In this document: piece by piece, positions 15,485-23,675 of the stretch | Layout: each line of letters begins with the position of its first letter | How positions within the stretch are numbered: the first letter of the stretch is position 1 | DNA from: JAVKSM01 sp039583705 | GTDB taxonomy: Bacteria; Actinomycetota; Actinomycetes; Mycobacteriales; Pseudonocardiaceae | Direction: 5' to 3' | Assembly: GCA_039583705.1 (NCBI GenBank) | Contig: JAVKSM010000029.1 | Coordinates: forward strand, 1 to 28,183 | DNA: 28,183 nt | The notes under the pieces: model-generated | Told to the model about the DNA's origin: nothing | Database searches by the model: none | What the model saw: only the letters and a program-made list of their open reading frames with translations | Made by a program: the position numbers and the translations under genes

Positions 15485-15509
15485 ACCGTGCGGTAGGGTA
15501 ACGCACGGT
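15485..15509. promoter_or_regulatory. Inverted repeat upstream of DUF574 copy 2
   Basis: ACCGTGCG and CGCACGGT form a perfect 8-bp inverted repeat around a 9-base centre, 31 bases before the gene start at 15540. A second nested pair, GTTACC (15482-15487) and GGTAAC (15497-15502), overlaps it. This could be an operator or a leader hairpin with two mutually exclusive foldings. Confidence 0.4.
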
Positions 15510-15539
15510 CATGCTCCGCTACGCGACTGCGAGGCCCTG

Positions 15540-16364
15540 ATGGCACCTCCCGACGACGTGACGCGTGTTGCCGTCGACACCACGAAGCCGAGCATCGCGA
15601 GGGCATACGACGCCGCGCTCGGCGGCAAGGACAACTACGAGGTCGACCGGGAGCTGCTTCGGCGGATTCTGCAGGTGGCCCCGGAGGCGAAGCAGATCGC
15701 GGGGGACAACAGGAACTTCCTGATCCGCGCGGTCCGCTTCATCGCAGGCGAGACCGGTGTCACCCAGTTCATCGACTGCGGATCGGGCCTGCCGACCGCG
15801 GAGAACACCCATCAGGTGGCTCAGCGGACGTGCCCGGACGCCCAGGTGGTCTACGTCGACAACGATCCGGTCGTGCTCGCCTACGGCCGGGCGCTGCTCG
15901 AGGACAACGACAACACCCACCTGGTCGAAGCCGACATCTTCACCCCGTCCCGGGTCGTCGAGAACGAGGTGGTCCGCAGTTTCCTCGACTTCTCCGAGCC
16001 GATCGCGTTGGTGCAGAACGCGACGCTGCACCACTACAACGGCCCCCGCAGCCCGGCCGACCTCATGCGGGAGTACATCGACGCGCTGTCCCCGGGCTCC
16101 TACGTCGTGATCAGCCACTTCCTCGACCCGGAGACCAGCGAGCACAGCCCGCTCGCCAGGAGGCTCGAACAGGTTTTCCTGCGCAGCCCGCTGGGCTGCG
16201 GGTGGTTCCGCACCCGTGCCGAGATCGAAAGCATGCTGCCCGGCCTGGAGCTGGTCGAGCCCGGCCTGGCCCTGTGTGCCCAGTGGTGGCCGGACGGCCC
16301 GCAGATCACCCCGTTGCTCCCGGTGCAGCGCTGCATCGCCGGGGCCGTCGGCCGCAAACCCTGA
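15540..16364 (+). CDS. SAM-dependent methyltransferase, DUF574 family, copy 2 (274 aa)
   Basis: This is a second PF04672 protein. Family elements are YDAALGGKDNY (residues 23-33), FIDCGSGLPT (77-86), VVYVDNDPV (103-111), TLHHYNGPRSPADLM and SYVVISHFLDPET. The AdoMet loop reads DCGSG instead of DVGTG of copy 1, still compatible with binding. It has diverged from the copy at 4083-4934 along most of its length. The ATG at 15540 is preferred, with GAGG nearby and the family start TKPSIARAYD following; an in-frame upstream start at 15456 would cross the inverted repeat. It stands alone on its strand and converges with the MFS transporter gene 18 bp away. The methylation target is unknown. Confidence 0.9.
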   Translation: MAPPDDVTRVAVDTTKPSIARAYDAALGGKDNYEVDRELLRRILQVAPEAKQIAGDNRNFLIRAVRFIAGETGVTQFIDCGSGLPTAENTHQVAQRTCPDAQVVYVDNDPVVLAYGRALLEDNDNTHLVEADIFTPSRVVENEVVRSFLDFSEPIALVQNATLHHYNGPRSPADLMREYIDALSPGSYVVISHFLDPETSEHSPLARRLEQVFLRSPLGCGWFRTRAEIESMLPGLELVEPGLALCAQWWPDGPQITPLLPVQRCIAGAVGRKP

Positions 16365-16382
16365 CGCCGCACACCCGGCGGC

Positions 16383-17813
16383 TCAGGCCACCCGGGGACG
16401 GGCGGTCAGCAACTCCAGCGGCGTCCGCGCGGGCTCGGTGCCGCCGCGGACGGTGTAGACGACGATCGCGACCACGCCGACGAGCCAGAACGCGACCACG
16501 ACGAGGTAGCCGGCGGTGAGCCCCGCGGTAGCGCCGACGGTCGTGACGAGCAGTACGCCACAGGCCGCCCCGATGCGGCCGACGGCGACCGAGAACCCGA
16601 CCCCGGCTCCGCGCAGGTGGGTGGGGAACAGCTCGGTGAAGGTGGGGTAGGCCGACGTCCACGCGGCGTTGCCGGCCGCGTTGGCCACCAGGAACGCGAG
16701 CAGGAAGAACCAGCTGAGCCCGGTGTCGGTGGCCCACGCGAGCAGCCCGACGGTGGCCGCCGCGAGGCCGTAGCAGGCGCCGACGGTGAGCCGGTGGCCG
16801 AGCCGGTCGAAGACGGTCGTCATGAGGACGCCGCCCGCGAGTGCGCCGACGTTGCCCAGCACGAAGACGAACGGGATCGCCTTGTTGCCGAAGCCGACGC
16901 CGTGCAGCACGTCCAGCGAGACGAACGCGAAGATGCCGTAGTAGCCGAAGGCCTCGGAGAGGTCGAGGGCACATCCCAGCGCGAGGCGGCTCGGGTAGCG
17001 GCGGACGAGCTCGCCGAGGGCGGCCCGCAAGCCCGGCTGGGCCGCCTCGACGGGGTGGGCGGCGAGCGGAGCGTCGGTCATCAACCCGGCCGCCGACTCC
17101 AGGCCCCGCACGATCGCCTCGGCCTCGCCGTGGCGGCCCTGGCTCACCAGCCAGCGGGGCGACTCCGGCAGCCGGCGGCGGAAGAACAGCACGAACCCGG
17201 CCAGCACGCCGCCCAGCGCGAAGCCGTAGCGCCAGGACACCGCCTCGGCCAGGGCGAAGGCGTTGAGCAGCAGGAAGGCGAGCAGGCCGGCGGCGATGGC
17301 GCCGATCGCCCAGAAGTTCATCACCGCGGCACCGGCCCGCCCGCGGATCCGGGCGGGCATGAACTCGGCGACCGCGGCGTTGATCACAGCGTACTCGGCG
17401 CCCACCCCCAGGCCGGTGACGAACCGCAGCACCACGACCATCGACAGGGACACCGAGGCGCCGGTGAGCACGGTGAACCCGGCGTACCACAGCAGGGTGG
17501 CGACGAACATCCGCCGCCGGCCGAAGCGGTCGGCGAGCCGCCCGCCGACGAGGGCGCCGACGAGGATGCCCAGCAGCCAGGCGAAGAACACGAACTGCCC
17601 GGCGGTGGCGGAGGCGCCGAAGTGGTCGTCCAACGGGTTGATGAAGCTGCCGACGAGGTTGACCTCGAGGGAATCGAACAGCCACCCGGCGCCCAGCGCG
17701 AGCAGGATGCCGAGATGCCGCCGGCTCCAACGCAACCGGTCCAGCCGGGCGCCGATCGTCGCGGGGCCGAGCCCCGCAGGGTCGGTGATGTCGAGCCCCG
17801 CCGGGTCGGTCAC
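16383..17813 (-). CDS. MFS transporter, sugar/metabolite:H+ symporter type (476 aa)
   Basis: This is a twelve-helix major facilitator. The loop 2-3 motif is GGRLADRFGRRRMF, and PESPRWLVSQGR after helix 6 is the signature of the sugar and organic-acid porter branch. WLFDSLEVNLVGSFI in helix 1, with an acidic residue in the membrane, resembles metabolite:H+ symporters. The GTG at 17813 is preferred because GAGG lies eight bases before it; a GTG at 17888 is the alternative (501 aa). The gene diverges from the serine-cycle cluster across a 180-bp gap and converges on DUF574 copy 2. Uptake of a small carboxylate or C1/C2 substrate for that pathway is plausible from context, but the substrate cannot be read from the sequence. 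Confidence 0.9.
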   Translation of the reverse strand: MTDPAGLDITDPAGLGPATIGARLDRLRWSRRHLGILLALGAGWLFDSLEVNLVGSFINPLDDHFGASATAGQFVFFAWLLGILVGALVGGRLADRFGRRRMFVATLLWYAGFTVLTGASVSLSMVVVLRFVTGLGVGAEYAVINAAVAEFMPARIRGRAGAAVMNFWAIGAIAAGLLAFLLLNAFALAEAVSWRYGFALGGVLAGFVLFFRRRLPESPRWLVSQGRHGEAEAIVRGLESAAGLMTDAPLAAHPVEAAQPGLRAALGELVRRYPSRLALGCALDLSEAFGYYGIFAFVSLDVLHGVGFGNKAIPFVFVLGNVGALAGGVLMTTVFDRLGHRLTVGACYGLAAATVGLLAWATDTGLSWFFLLAFLVANAAGNAAWTSAYPTFTELFPTHLRGAGVGFSVAVGRIGAACGVLLVTTVGATAGLTAGYLVVVAFWLVGVVAIVVYTVRGGTEPARTPLELLTARPRVA

Positions 17814-17993
17814 GAGGCCAGCCTCGCATCCCGGGGGGCGCTCACGCACCGTCTTGATCGGGTGACCTGACTGTGTTAAAGGCACCACTCGCCCGGGCGT
17901 GGTGCCCCCGGTGGAGCAGTGGGTCTATACCCTCGTCGGCGTCGCCGATCCCCGCCCTGACACTCCGAGCCGCCTGACAGCCGAGGAGGCGCC

Positions 17994-19298
17994 ATGAGCG
18001 ACCTGCCAGCCGACTTCTTCACCCGGCCCGTCGCCGATGTCGATCCCGAGGTCGGCGAGGTGCTCGGCAACGAGCTCGCCCGCCAGGAGCAGACCCTGGA
18101 GATGATCGCGTCGGAGAACTTCGTGCCGCAGGCGGTGCTGGACTGCCAGGGCTCGGTGCTCACGAACAAGTACGCCGAGGGCTACCCCGGCCGGCGCTAC
18201 TACGGCGGCTGCGAGTACGTCGACGTCGCCGAGGAACTGGCCATCGAGCGGGCCAAGGAGCTGTTCGGAGCCGAGCACGCCAACGTGCAGCCCAACGGCG
18301 GCGCCTCGGCCAACGCCATCGCCTACAGCGCGCTGATGGAGCCCGGCGACACGTTCCTGGGGATGAAGCTCGACCACGGCGGGCACCTCACGCACGGCAT
18401 GAGGCTCAACTTCTCGGGCCTGTACTACGACGTCGTCGGCTACGGCGTGGACCGGGAGACCTCGCTGCTGGACATGGACGGGCTCGCCAGGCTGGCCAAG
18501 GAGCACCAGCCGAAGATGATCCTCGCCGGATGGTCGGCCTACCCCCGCCAGCTCGACTTCGCCCGCTTCCGCGAGATCGCCGACTCGGTGGGCGCCTACC
18601 TGGTCGTGGACATGGCCCACTTCGCGGGCCTGGTCGCGGCCGGGGAGCACCCGAGCCCGGTCCCGTACGCCGACGTCGTCACCACGACGCTGCACAAGAC
18701 CCTGGGCGGCCCGCGCAGCGGGATGATCCTCTGCCGGGAGGAGTTCCGAAAGAAGATCAACTCGCGGACGTTCCCGGGCTGGCAGGGTGGCCCACTGATG
18801 CACGTGATCGCCGCCAAGGCCGTGGCGCTGAAGATCGCGGCATCGGAGCAGTTCCGGGAGCGCCAGCGGCGCACCCGCGCCGGCGCCCGGGCGCTCGCCG
18901 AGGAGATGCTCGCGGGCGGGCTCAACGTCCTCACCGGCGGCACCGACGTGCACCTCGTGCTCGCCGACCTGCGCGAGTCCGAGCTCGACGGCAAGCAGGC
19001 CGAGGACCGGCTCGCCGAGGTCGGGATCACCGTCAACCGCAACGCGGTGCCCTTCGACCCGCGGCCCCCGGCCGTCGCCTCCGGGCTGCGGATCGGCAGC
19101 CCGGCCCTGGCCACCCGGGGCCTGGCCGAGGACGACTTCCGGGAGCTCGGCACGGTCATCGCCGAGGCCCTGACCGGCGAGCTCGACGGGGCCAAGCGGG
19201 CGGCGCTGCGCAGGCGCACGAGGTCGATAGCCGAGCGCTACCCGCTGTACCCGCAGCTCGCCGCCGGTCGGGGCCGAGCTCCCGGGGCCGTCGAATAG
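17994..19298 (+). CDS. glyA: Serine hydroxymethyltransferase, serine-cycle cluster (434 aa)
   Basis: This PLP enzyme interconverts glycine plus methylene-tetrahydrofolate and serine. The N-terminal ETLEMIASENF block appears as QTLEMIASENFVP (32-44), followed by NKYAEGYPGRRYYGGCEYVD. Asp206 and His209 in VVDMAHFAGL contact the cofactor, and Lys235 in TTTLHKTLGGPRSG is the Schiff-base lysine. The usual TTTTHK run reads TTTLHK, and GPRGG reads GPRSG, so it is not the most typical GlyA sequence. The ATG at 17994 has GAGGAGG upstream. It is the first gene of a same-strand cluster with sgaA, mcl, mtkA, mtkB and a hydroxyacid dehydrogenase, suggesting a dedicated serine-cycle copy. A related aldolase such as a 2-methylserine hydroxymethyltransferase is the main alternative. 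Confidence 0.93.
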   Translation: MSDLPADFFTRPVADVDPEVGEVLGNELARQEQTLEMIASENFVPQAVLDCQGSVLTNKYAEGYPGRRYYGGCEYVDVAEELAIERAKELFGAEHANVQPNGGASANAIAYSALMEPGDTFLGMKLDHGGHLTHGMRLNFSGLYYDVVGYGVDRETSLLDMDGLARLAKEHQPKMILAGWSAYPRQLDFARFREIADSVGAYLVVDMAHFAGLVAAGEHPSPVPYADVVTTTLHKTLGGPRSGMILCREEFRKKINSRTFPGWQGGPLMHVIAAKAVALKIAASEQFRERQRRTRAGARALAEEMLAGGLNVLTGGTDVHLVLADLRESELDGKQAEDRLAEVGITVNRNAVPFDPRPPAVASGLRIGSPALATRGLAEDDFRELGTVIAEALTGELDGAKRAALRRRTRSIAERYPLYPQLAAGRGRAPGAVE

Positions 19299-19338
19299 GG
19301 ACAGTCGTCGAATAGGGACAGTCGTCGAATAGGGACAG
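19290..19338 (+). repeat. Three 17-bp tandem repeats covering the glyA stop, with a stop codon in each frame
   Basis: The unit GTCGAATAGGGACAGTC starts at 19290, 19307 and 19324, the last copy being incomplete. Each contains TAG, at 19296, 19313 and 19330. Because the period is 17, these fall in all three forward frames. The first TAG is the glyA stop. The repeat lies in the 71-bp gap before the aminotransferase gene. Confidence 0.9.
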
Positions 19339-19369
19339 GCAAGCGAAGCCCGGGAAAGGCAGGAGCAAC

Positions 19370-20605
19370 GTGGTCGATGCCAACCCAGTCAGCGACAACC
19401 CGGCCGGAAACCCGGCCCGGGGTGTCACCCACCTGTTCGTGCCGGGACCGACCAACGTCCCGGAGGCCGTGCGCGCCGCGATGAACGTCCCGATGCAGGA
19501 CCATCGCGCCCCGGACTTCCCCGAGCTCACCCTGCCGTTGTTCGCCGGCCTGAAGCAGGTGTTCCGCACCGAGACGGGCCGGGTCTTCATCTACCCGTCG
19601 TCGGGCACGGGGGCGTGGGAGGCGGCGATCACCAACACCCTCAACCGGGGGGACCGGGTGCTGATGTCGCGGTTCGGCCAGTTCTCCCACCTGTGGGCCG
19701 AGATGGCGCGCCGGCTCGGTCTCGACGTGGTGTGCGTCGACGTCGAGTGGGGCGCCGGGGTCCCGCTCGGGGAGTACGAGCGTCACCTTGCCGCGGACCG
19801 CGCCATCAAGGCGGTCTTCGCCACGCACAACGAGACCGCGACCGGGGTGACCTCCGACATCGCCGGGGTGCGGCGGGTGATGGACGCCACCGGCTCCGAC
19901 GCCCTGCTCTTCGTCGACGGGGTCTCCTCCATCGCCTCGATCGACTTCCAGCAGGATGCCTGGGGTGTCGACCTCGCCGTCACCGGCTCGCAGAAGGGCC
20001 TCATGCTCCCCCCCGGGCTGTCCATGCTCGGGGTCAGCGCCAAGGCGTTGCAGGCGGCCGGGTCGTCGACCATGCCGCGTTCCTACTTCAGCTTCGAGGG
20101 CATGGCGGCGACCAACGACGTCGGCTACTTCCCCTACACCCCGCCGGTCCCGCTGCTGCACGGCCTGCGGGCCTCGCTCGAGCTGCTCTTCGCGGAGGGC
20201 CTGCCGCAGGTCTTCGACCGTCACCACCGGCTCGCCGAGGGTGTGCGCCGCGGGGTGGCGGCGCTCGGTCTGTCGCTGTGCGCCGTTTCGCCGCAGTGGT
20301 ACTCCGACACGGTCTCCGCGATCCGGGTGCCGGAGGGTGTCGACGCGGCGGAGGTCTGCCGGATCGGCTACCGCCGCTACCGCACGTCGTTCGGGGCGGG
20401 CCTGTCGAAGGTCGCGGGCACGGTCTTCCGGATCGGCCACCTCGGCGACCTCAACGAGGTGACGTGCCTGGCCGCCCTCGCCGCCGCGGAGATGTCCCTG
20501 GCCGACGCCGGGGCGAAGGTCGACCTCGGGGCCGGTGTCGCGGCGGCCCAGGCGTACTACCGCGAGGCGGCCGCCGCCGCGGAGGGCAGGAGCCGTCGCG
20601 AATGA
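19370..20605 (+). CDS. sgaA: Serine-glyoxylate aminotransferase (411 aa)
   Basis: This class V aminotransferase transfers the amino group of serine to glyoxylate, making hydroxypyruvate and glycine. HLFVPGPTNVP (21-31) is the family opening. FIYPSSGTGAWEAA binds the cofactor phosphate, Asp183 in LLFVDGVSSIAS pairs with the pyridine nitrogen, and Lys209 in VTGSQKGLMLPPGL is the Schiff-base lysine. The long form of about 400 residues fits bacterial Sga of serine-cycle methylotrophs. The GTG at 19370 has AGGAG six bases before it. Its TGA overlaps the ATG of the malyl-CoA lyase gene (ATGA), so the two are translated together. Confidence 0.94.
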   Translation: MVDANPVSDNPAGNPARGVTHLFVPGPTNVPEAVRAAMNVPMQDHRAPDFPELTLPLFAGLKQVFRTETGRVFIYPSSGTGAWEAAITNTLNRGDRVLMSRFGQFSHLWAEMARRLGLDVVCVDVEWGAGVPLGEYERHLAADRAIKAVFATHNETATGVTSDIAGVRRVMDATGSDALLFVDGVSSIASIDFQQDAWGVDLAVTGSQKGLMLPPGLSMLGVSAKALQAAGSSTMPRSYFSFEGMAATNDVGYFPYTPPVPLLHGLRASLELLFAEGLPQVFDRHHRLAEGVRRGVAALGLSLCAVSPQWYSDTVSAIRVPEGVDAAEVCRIGYRRYRTSFGAGLSKVAGTVFRIGHLGDLNEVTCLAALAAAEMSLADAGAKVDLGAGVAAAQAYYREAAAAAEGRSRRE

Positions 20606-21555
20606 GTCACACCCTGCATCCGACGCGCCGTCCCCGATTGCAACGCAGCGAGCTCGCGGTGCCGGGCTCGAACCGGACGTTCATCGAGAAGGCGGCCGAG
20701 GGTGCCGCCGACGTCGTGTTCCTCGACCTCGAGGACGCGGTGGCGCCGCCGGAGAAGGTGCGGGCGCGCGCGAACGTCATCGCGGCGCTGAACGAGATCG
20801 ACTGGGCGGGCACGGGCAAGACGGTGTCGGTGCGCATCAACGGCCTGGACACCCCCTACATGTACCGCGACGTCATCGAGGTCATGGAGCAGGCGGGCGA
20901 GGCGCTGGACACGATCCTCGTCCCCAAGGTCGGGGTGCCGGCGGACCTGTACTGCGTGGAGACCCTCCTCGCCCAGGTCGAGCAGGCGAGGGGCCTGTCC
21001 ACCAGGGTCGGCGTCGAGGCCCTCATCGAGACCGCCCTCGGGATGGCGAACGTGGAGGCCATCGCGAGCAGCGGCGGTCGGCTGGAGGCGCTGCACTTCG
21101 GGGTGGCCGACTACGCCGCCAGCAACCGCGCCCGCACGGTGAGCATCGGCGGGCCCAACCCGGACTACCCCGGCGACCAGTGGCACTTCGCGCTCTCGCG
21201 CCTGACCGTCGCCTGCCGCGCCTACGGCCTGCGGCCGATCGACGGCCCCTTCGGTGACTTCTCCGACCCCGAGGGTTTCATTGCGGCGGCGCGCCGGGCC
21301 GCCGCGCTGGGCTGTGAGGGCAAGTGGGCGATCCACCCCAGCCAGGTGGCACTCGCCAACGACGTCTTCAGCCCGCCGGAGGCCGAGGTCGAGCGGGCCC
21401 GTCGCATCGTCGAGGCGTTGCGCGAGGCCGAGGCGCAGGGCCGGGGCGCCGCCGCCCTGGACGGCAAGATGATCGACGCGGCGTCGGAGCGGATGGCCAG
21501 GACCGTCATCGCGATGGCCGAGCAGGTCCGCGCCGCTGCAGCGGGGCGGACCTGA
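20602..21555 (+). CDS. mcl: Malyl-CoA lyase, HpcH/HpaI (CitE-like) aldolase family (317 aa)
   Basis: The enzyme splits malyl-CoA into acetyl-CoA and glyoxylate. SELAVPGSNRTFIEKAA (16-32), VVFLDLEDAVAPPEKVRAR (38-56), Arg78 in VRINGLD, Glu143 in EALIETALGMAN and Asp170 in HFGVADYAAS are the substrate- and Mg-binding positions of the malyl-CoA lyase / beta-methylmalyl-CoA lyase group. GKWAIHPSQV is the conserved C-terminal block. The ATG at 20602 overlaps the aminotransferase stop by four bases. A longer open frame upstream is a shadow of that gene. The order with mtkA and mtkB next makes malyl-CoA the expected substrate; a citramalyl-CoA activity is possible. Confidence 0.92.
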   Translation: MSHTLHPTRRPRLQRSELAVPGSNRTFIEKAAEGAADVVFLDLEDAVAPPEKVRARANVIAALNEIDWAGTGKTVSVRINGLDTPYMYRDVIEVMEQAGEALDTILVPKVGVPADLYCVETLLAQVEQARGLSTRVGVEALIETALGMANVEAIASSGGRLEALHFGVADYAASNRARTVSIGGPNPDYPGDQWHFALSRLTVACRAYGLRPIDGPFGDFSDPEGFIAAARRAAALGCEGKWAIHPSQVALANDVFSPPEAEVERARRIVEALREAEAQGRGAAALDGKMIDAASERMARTVIAMAEQVRAAAAGRT

Positions 21556-21565
21556 CCACGCCGGC

Positions 21566-22747
21566 ATGGACATCCACGAGTACCAGGCCAAGGAGATCCT
21601 CGCGCGGTTCGGGGTGCCGGTGCCGCGCGGCGGCCTCGCCGACAGCCCCGAGCAGGCGTCCTACCGGACCCGGGAGATCGGTGGCGCCGCCTGGGTCGTC
21701 AAGGCGCAGGTGCACGCCGGCGGGCGGGGCGAGGCCGGTGGGGTGGTGGTCTGCCGGTCCGACCGCGAGGTGGCGCAGGCCGCGGGCGCCCTGTTCGGCC
21801 GGCGGCTGGTGACCCGACAGTCCGGCCCGGCGGGCAAGCCCGTCCTCCGGGTGTACGTCGAGGAAGCCACCGACGTCGCCCGCGAGCTCTACCTGGGCAT
21901 CGTGCTCGACCGCCGCACCGAGAAGGTCATGCTCCTCGCCTCGTCGGAGGGCGGGACACAGATCGAGGAGCTGGTAGCCACCAAGCCCGAGTCGCTGTTG
22001 CGCACGACGGTGGAGCCGGCCGTCGGCTTCCTGGACTTCCAGGCGCGTGAGATCGCTTTCGGCGTCGGGCTGGCGCCGGCGCAGATCGCGCCGGCCAGCC
22101 GGGTGTTCCGGGGCGCCTACCGGGCGTTCCGCGACCTGGACGCGTCCCTGCTGGAGATCAACCCGCTGGTGGTGACCGCCGACGGCGGGATCGTCGCCCT
22201 GGACGCCAAGATGTCCTTCGACGACAACGCGCTGTTCCGCCACCCGGAGATCGCCGAGCTGCGCGACCGCAGCCAGGAGGACCGGCGGGAGAGCCACGCC
22301 GCCGACCGCGGCCTGGCCTACGTCGGCCTCGACGGCGACATCGGTTGCATGATCAACGGCGCCGGCCTCGCGATGGCAACCATGGACATGATCAAGCTCG
22401 TAGGTGGGGAGCCGGCGAACTTCCTCGACATCGGCGGCGGCGCCGCGCCGGAGCGGGTGCGCGCGGCGTTCCGGGCGGTGCTCTCCGACGGCAACGTCAA
22501 GGCGATGCTCGTCAACATCTTCGCCGGCATCAACCGCTGCGACTGGGTGGCCGAGGGCATCGTGGCCGCCTTCAAGGAGATCGACGTGCGGGTCCCCGTC
22601 GTGGTCCGGCTGGCCGGCACGCACGTCGAGGCGGGCCGGCGGATCCTGCGGGACTCCGGTCTTCCCGTCATCACCGCCGACACGCTCGCCGAGGCGGCCG
22701 AGAAGGCTGTCGCCGCGGTCCGCCACGTGACCGGTGCCGGCGTCTGA
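21566..22747 (+). CDS. mtkA: Malate-CoA ligase (malate thiokinase) beta subunit, SucC-like (393 aa)
   Basis: This is an ATP-grasp and CoA-ligase beta subunit of the SucC family. It begins MDIHEYQAKEILARFGVPVP; WVVKAQVHAGGRGEAGG (43-59) is the ATP-grasp loop, LLEINPLVVTADGGIVALDA the metal-binding strand, and INGAGLAMATMDMIKLVGG and NFLDIGGGA belong to the C-terminal ligase domain. By sequence alone it could be succinyl-CoA ligase. The malyl-CoA lyase directly upstream (10 bp) and serine-cycle neighbours point to malate as substrate. There is no strong ribosome site, so translation may be coupled to mcl. Length agrees with MtkA and SucC (about 390 aa). Confidence 0.88.
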   Translation: MDIHEYQAKEILARFGVPVPRGGLADSPEQASYRTREIGGAAWVVKAQVHAGGRGEAGGVVVCRSDREVAQAAGALFGRRLVTRQSGPAGKPVLRVYVEEATDVARELYLGIVLDRRTEKVMLLASSEGGTQIEELVATKPESLLRTTVEPAVGFLDFQAREIAFGVGLAPAQIAPASRVFRGAYRAFRDLDASLLEINPLVVTADGGIVALDAKMSFDDNALFRHPEIAELRDRSQEDRRESHAADRGLAYVGLDGDIGCMINGAGLAMATMDMIKLVGGEPANFLDIGGGAAPERVRAAFRAVLSDGNVKAMLVNIFAGINRCDWVAEGIVAAFKEIDVRVPVVVRLAGTHVEAGRRILRDSGLPVITADTLAEAAEKAVAAVRHVTGAGV

Positions 22748-22763
22748 GGACCGGGGGGAAGCG

Positions 22764-23675
22764 ATGGCGATCCTGCTCACCGAGGACACCCGCGTCGTCG
22801 TCCAGGGGATCACCGGTCGCATCGGACGGTTCCACGCCGCGGAGATGATCCGCTACGGCACGGACGTGGTCGCTGGTGTGACGCCAGGCAAGGGCGGCGA
22901 GCGCGTCCTCGACCGGCCGGTCTTCAACACGGTCAAGGACGCGGTGGCAGTAACGGAGGCCACCGCGTCGATCGTCTTCGTGCCGCCGCCGTTCGCGGCC
23001 GACTCCATCATGGAGGCCGCCGACGCCGGGATCGGGTACTGCGTCTGCATCACCGACGGGATCCCGATGCAGGACATGATGCGGGTCAAGCGCTACCTGC
23101 GCCGCTACCGGGCCGAGCAGAGGATGCGCCTGACCGGACCCAACTGCGCCGGCACGATCTCCCCGGGCCGCGCGATGCTGGGGATCATGCCCGGTCACAT
23201 CTACCTGCCCGGCGGGGTCGGCGTGGTCGGGCGTTCGGGCACGCTGGGCTACGAGGTGGCCGCGCAGCTCACGGCGCTCGGGATCGGTGTCTCGACGTCC
23301 GTCGGCATCGGCGGCGACCCGGTCAACGGGTCGTCCTTCCGCGACATCCTCGAGCTGTTCGAGGCCGACGAGCAGACCGACGTGGTCGTGATGATCGGAG
23401 AGATCGGCGGCCCGCAGGAGGCGGAGGCCGCCGAACTCGTCCGCGAGCACGTGACGAAGCCGGTGGTGGCCTACGTCGCCGGGCTCGCGGCACCGAAAGG
23501 TCGCACGATGGGGCATGCCGGCGCGATCGTCTCGGTGGCGGGGGAGTCCGCGCAGGAGAAGGCGGAGATCCTCACCGCCGCCGGCATCGTCGTGGCGCCG
23601 AACCCGTCGTGCATGGGCGGGACCGTCGCCCGCGTGCTGGCCGAGCGCGGGAGGTTGTCGTGTCCGAGACCCTGA
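22764..23675 (+). CDS. mtkB: Malate-CoA ligase (malate thiokinase) alpha subunit, SucD-like (303 aa)
   Basis: This is the CoA-binding alpha subunit of the ligase. The N-terminal Rossmann part has VVVQGITGRIGRFHAAEMI (11-29) and GVTPGKGG (38-45). CITDGIP and RLTGPNCAGTISPG follow, then VGVVGRSGTLGYEVAAQL. His251 in GRTMGHAGAIVS is the phosphohistidine that relays phosphate from ATP. The ATG at 22764 has GGGGGGAA a few bases upstream and follows mtkA by 16 bp, so the two subunits are made together. Its end overlaps the dehydrogenase start by 16 bases. With mtkA it converts malate, ATP and CoA to malyl-CoA. Confidence 0.9.
   Translation: MAILLTEDTRVVVQGITGRIGRFHAAEMIRYGTDVVAGVTPGKGGERVLDRPVFNTVKDAVAVTEATASIVFVPPPFAADSIMEAADAGIGYCVCITDGIPMQDMMRVKRYLRRYRAEQRMRLTGPNCAGTISPGRAMLGIMPGHIYLPGGVGVVGRSGTLGYEVAAQLTALGIGVSTSVGIGGDPVNGSSFRDILELFEADEQTDVVVMIGEIGGPQEAEAAELVREHVTKPVVAYVAGLAAPKGRTMGHAGAIVSVAGESAQEKAEILTAAGIVVAPNPSCMGGTVARVLAERGRLSCPRP

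Noticed and set aside
19238..20440. Minus-strand frame of 400 aa opposite sgaA
   Set aside because: Antisense to a clear aminotransferase and without any motif.
19615..20601. Upstream extension of the malyl-CoA lyase frame
   Set aside because: The first part overlaps sgaA in another frame and is Arg/Gly-rich; the family start and ATGA overlap place the true start at 20602.
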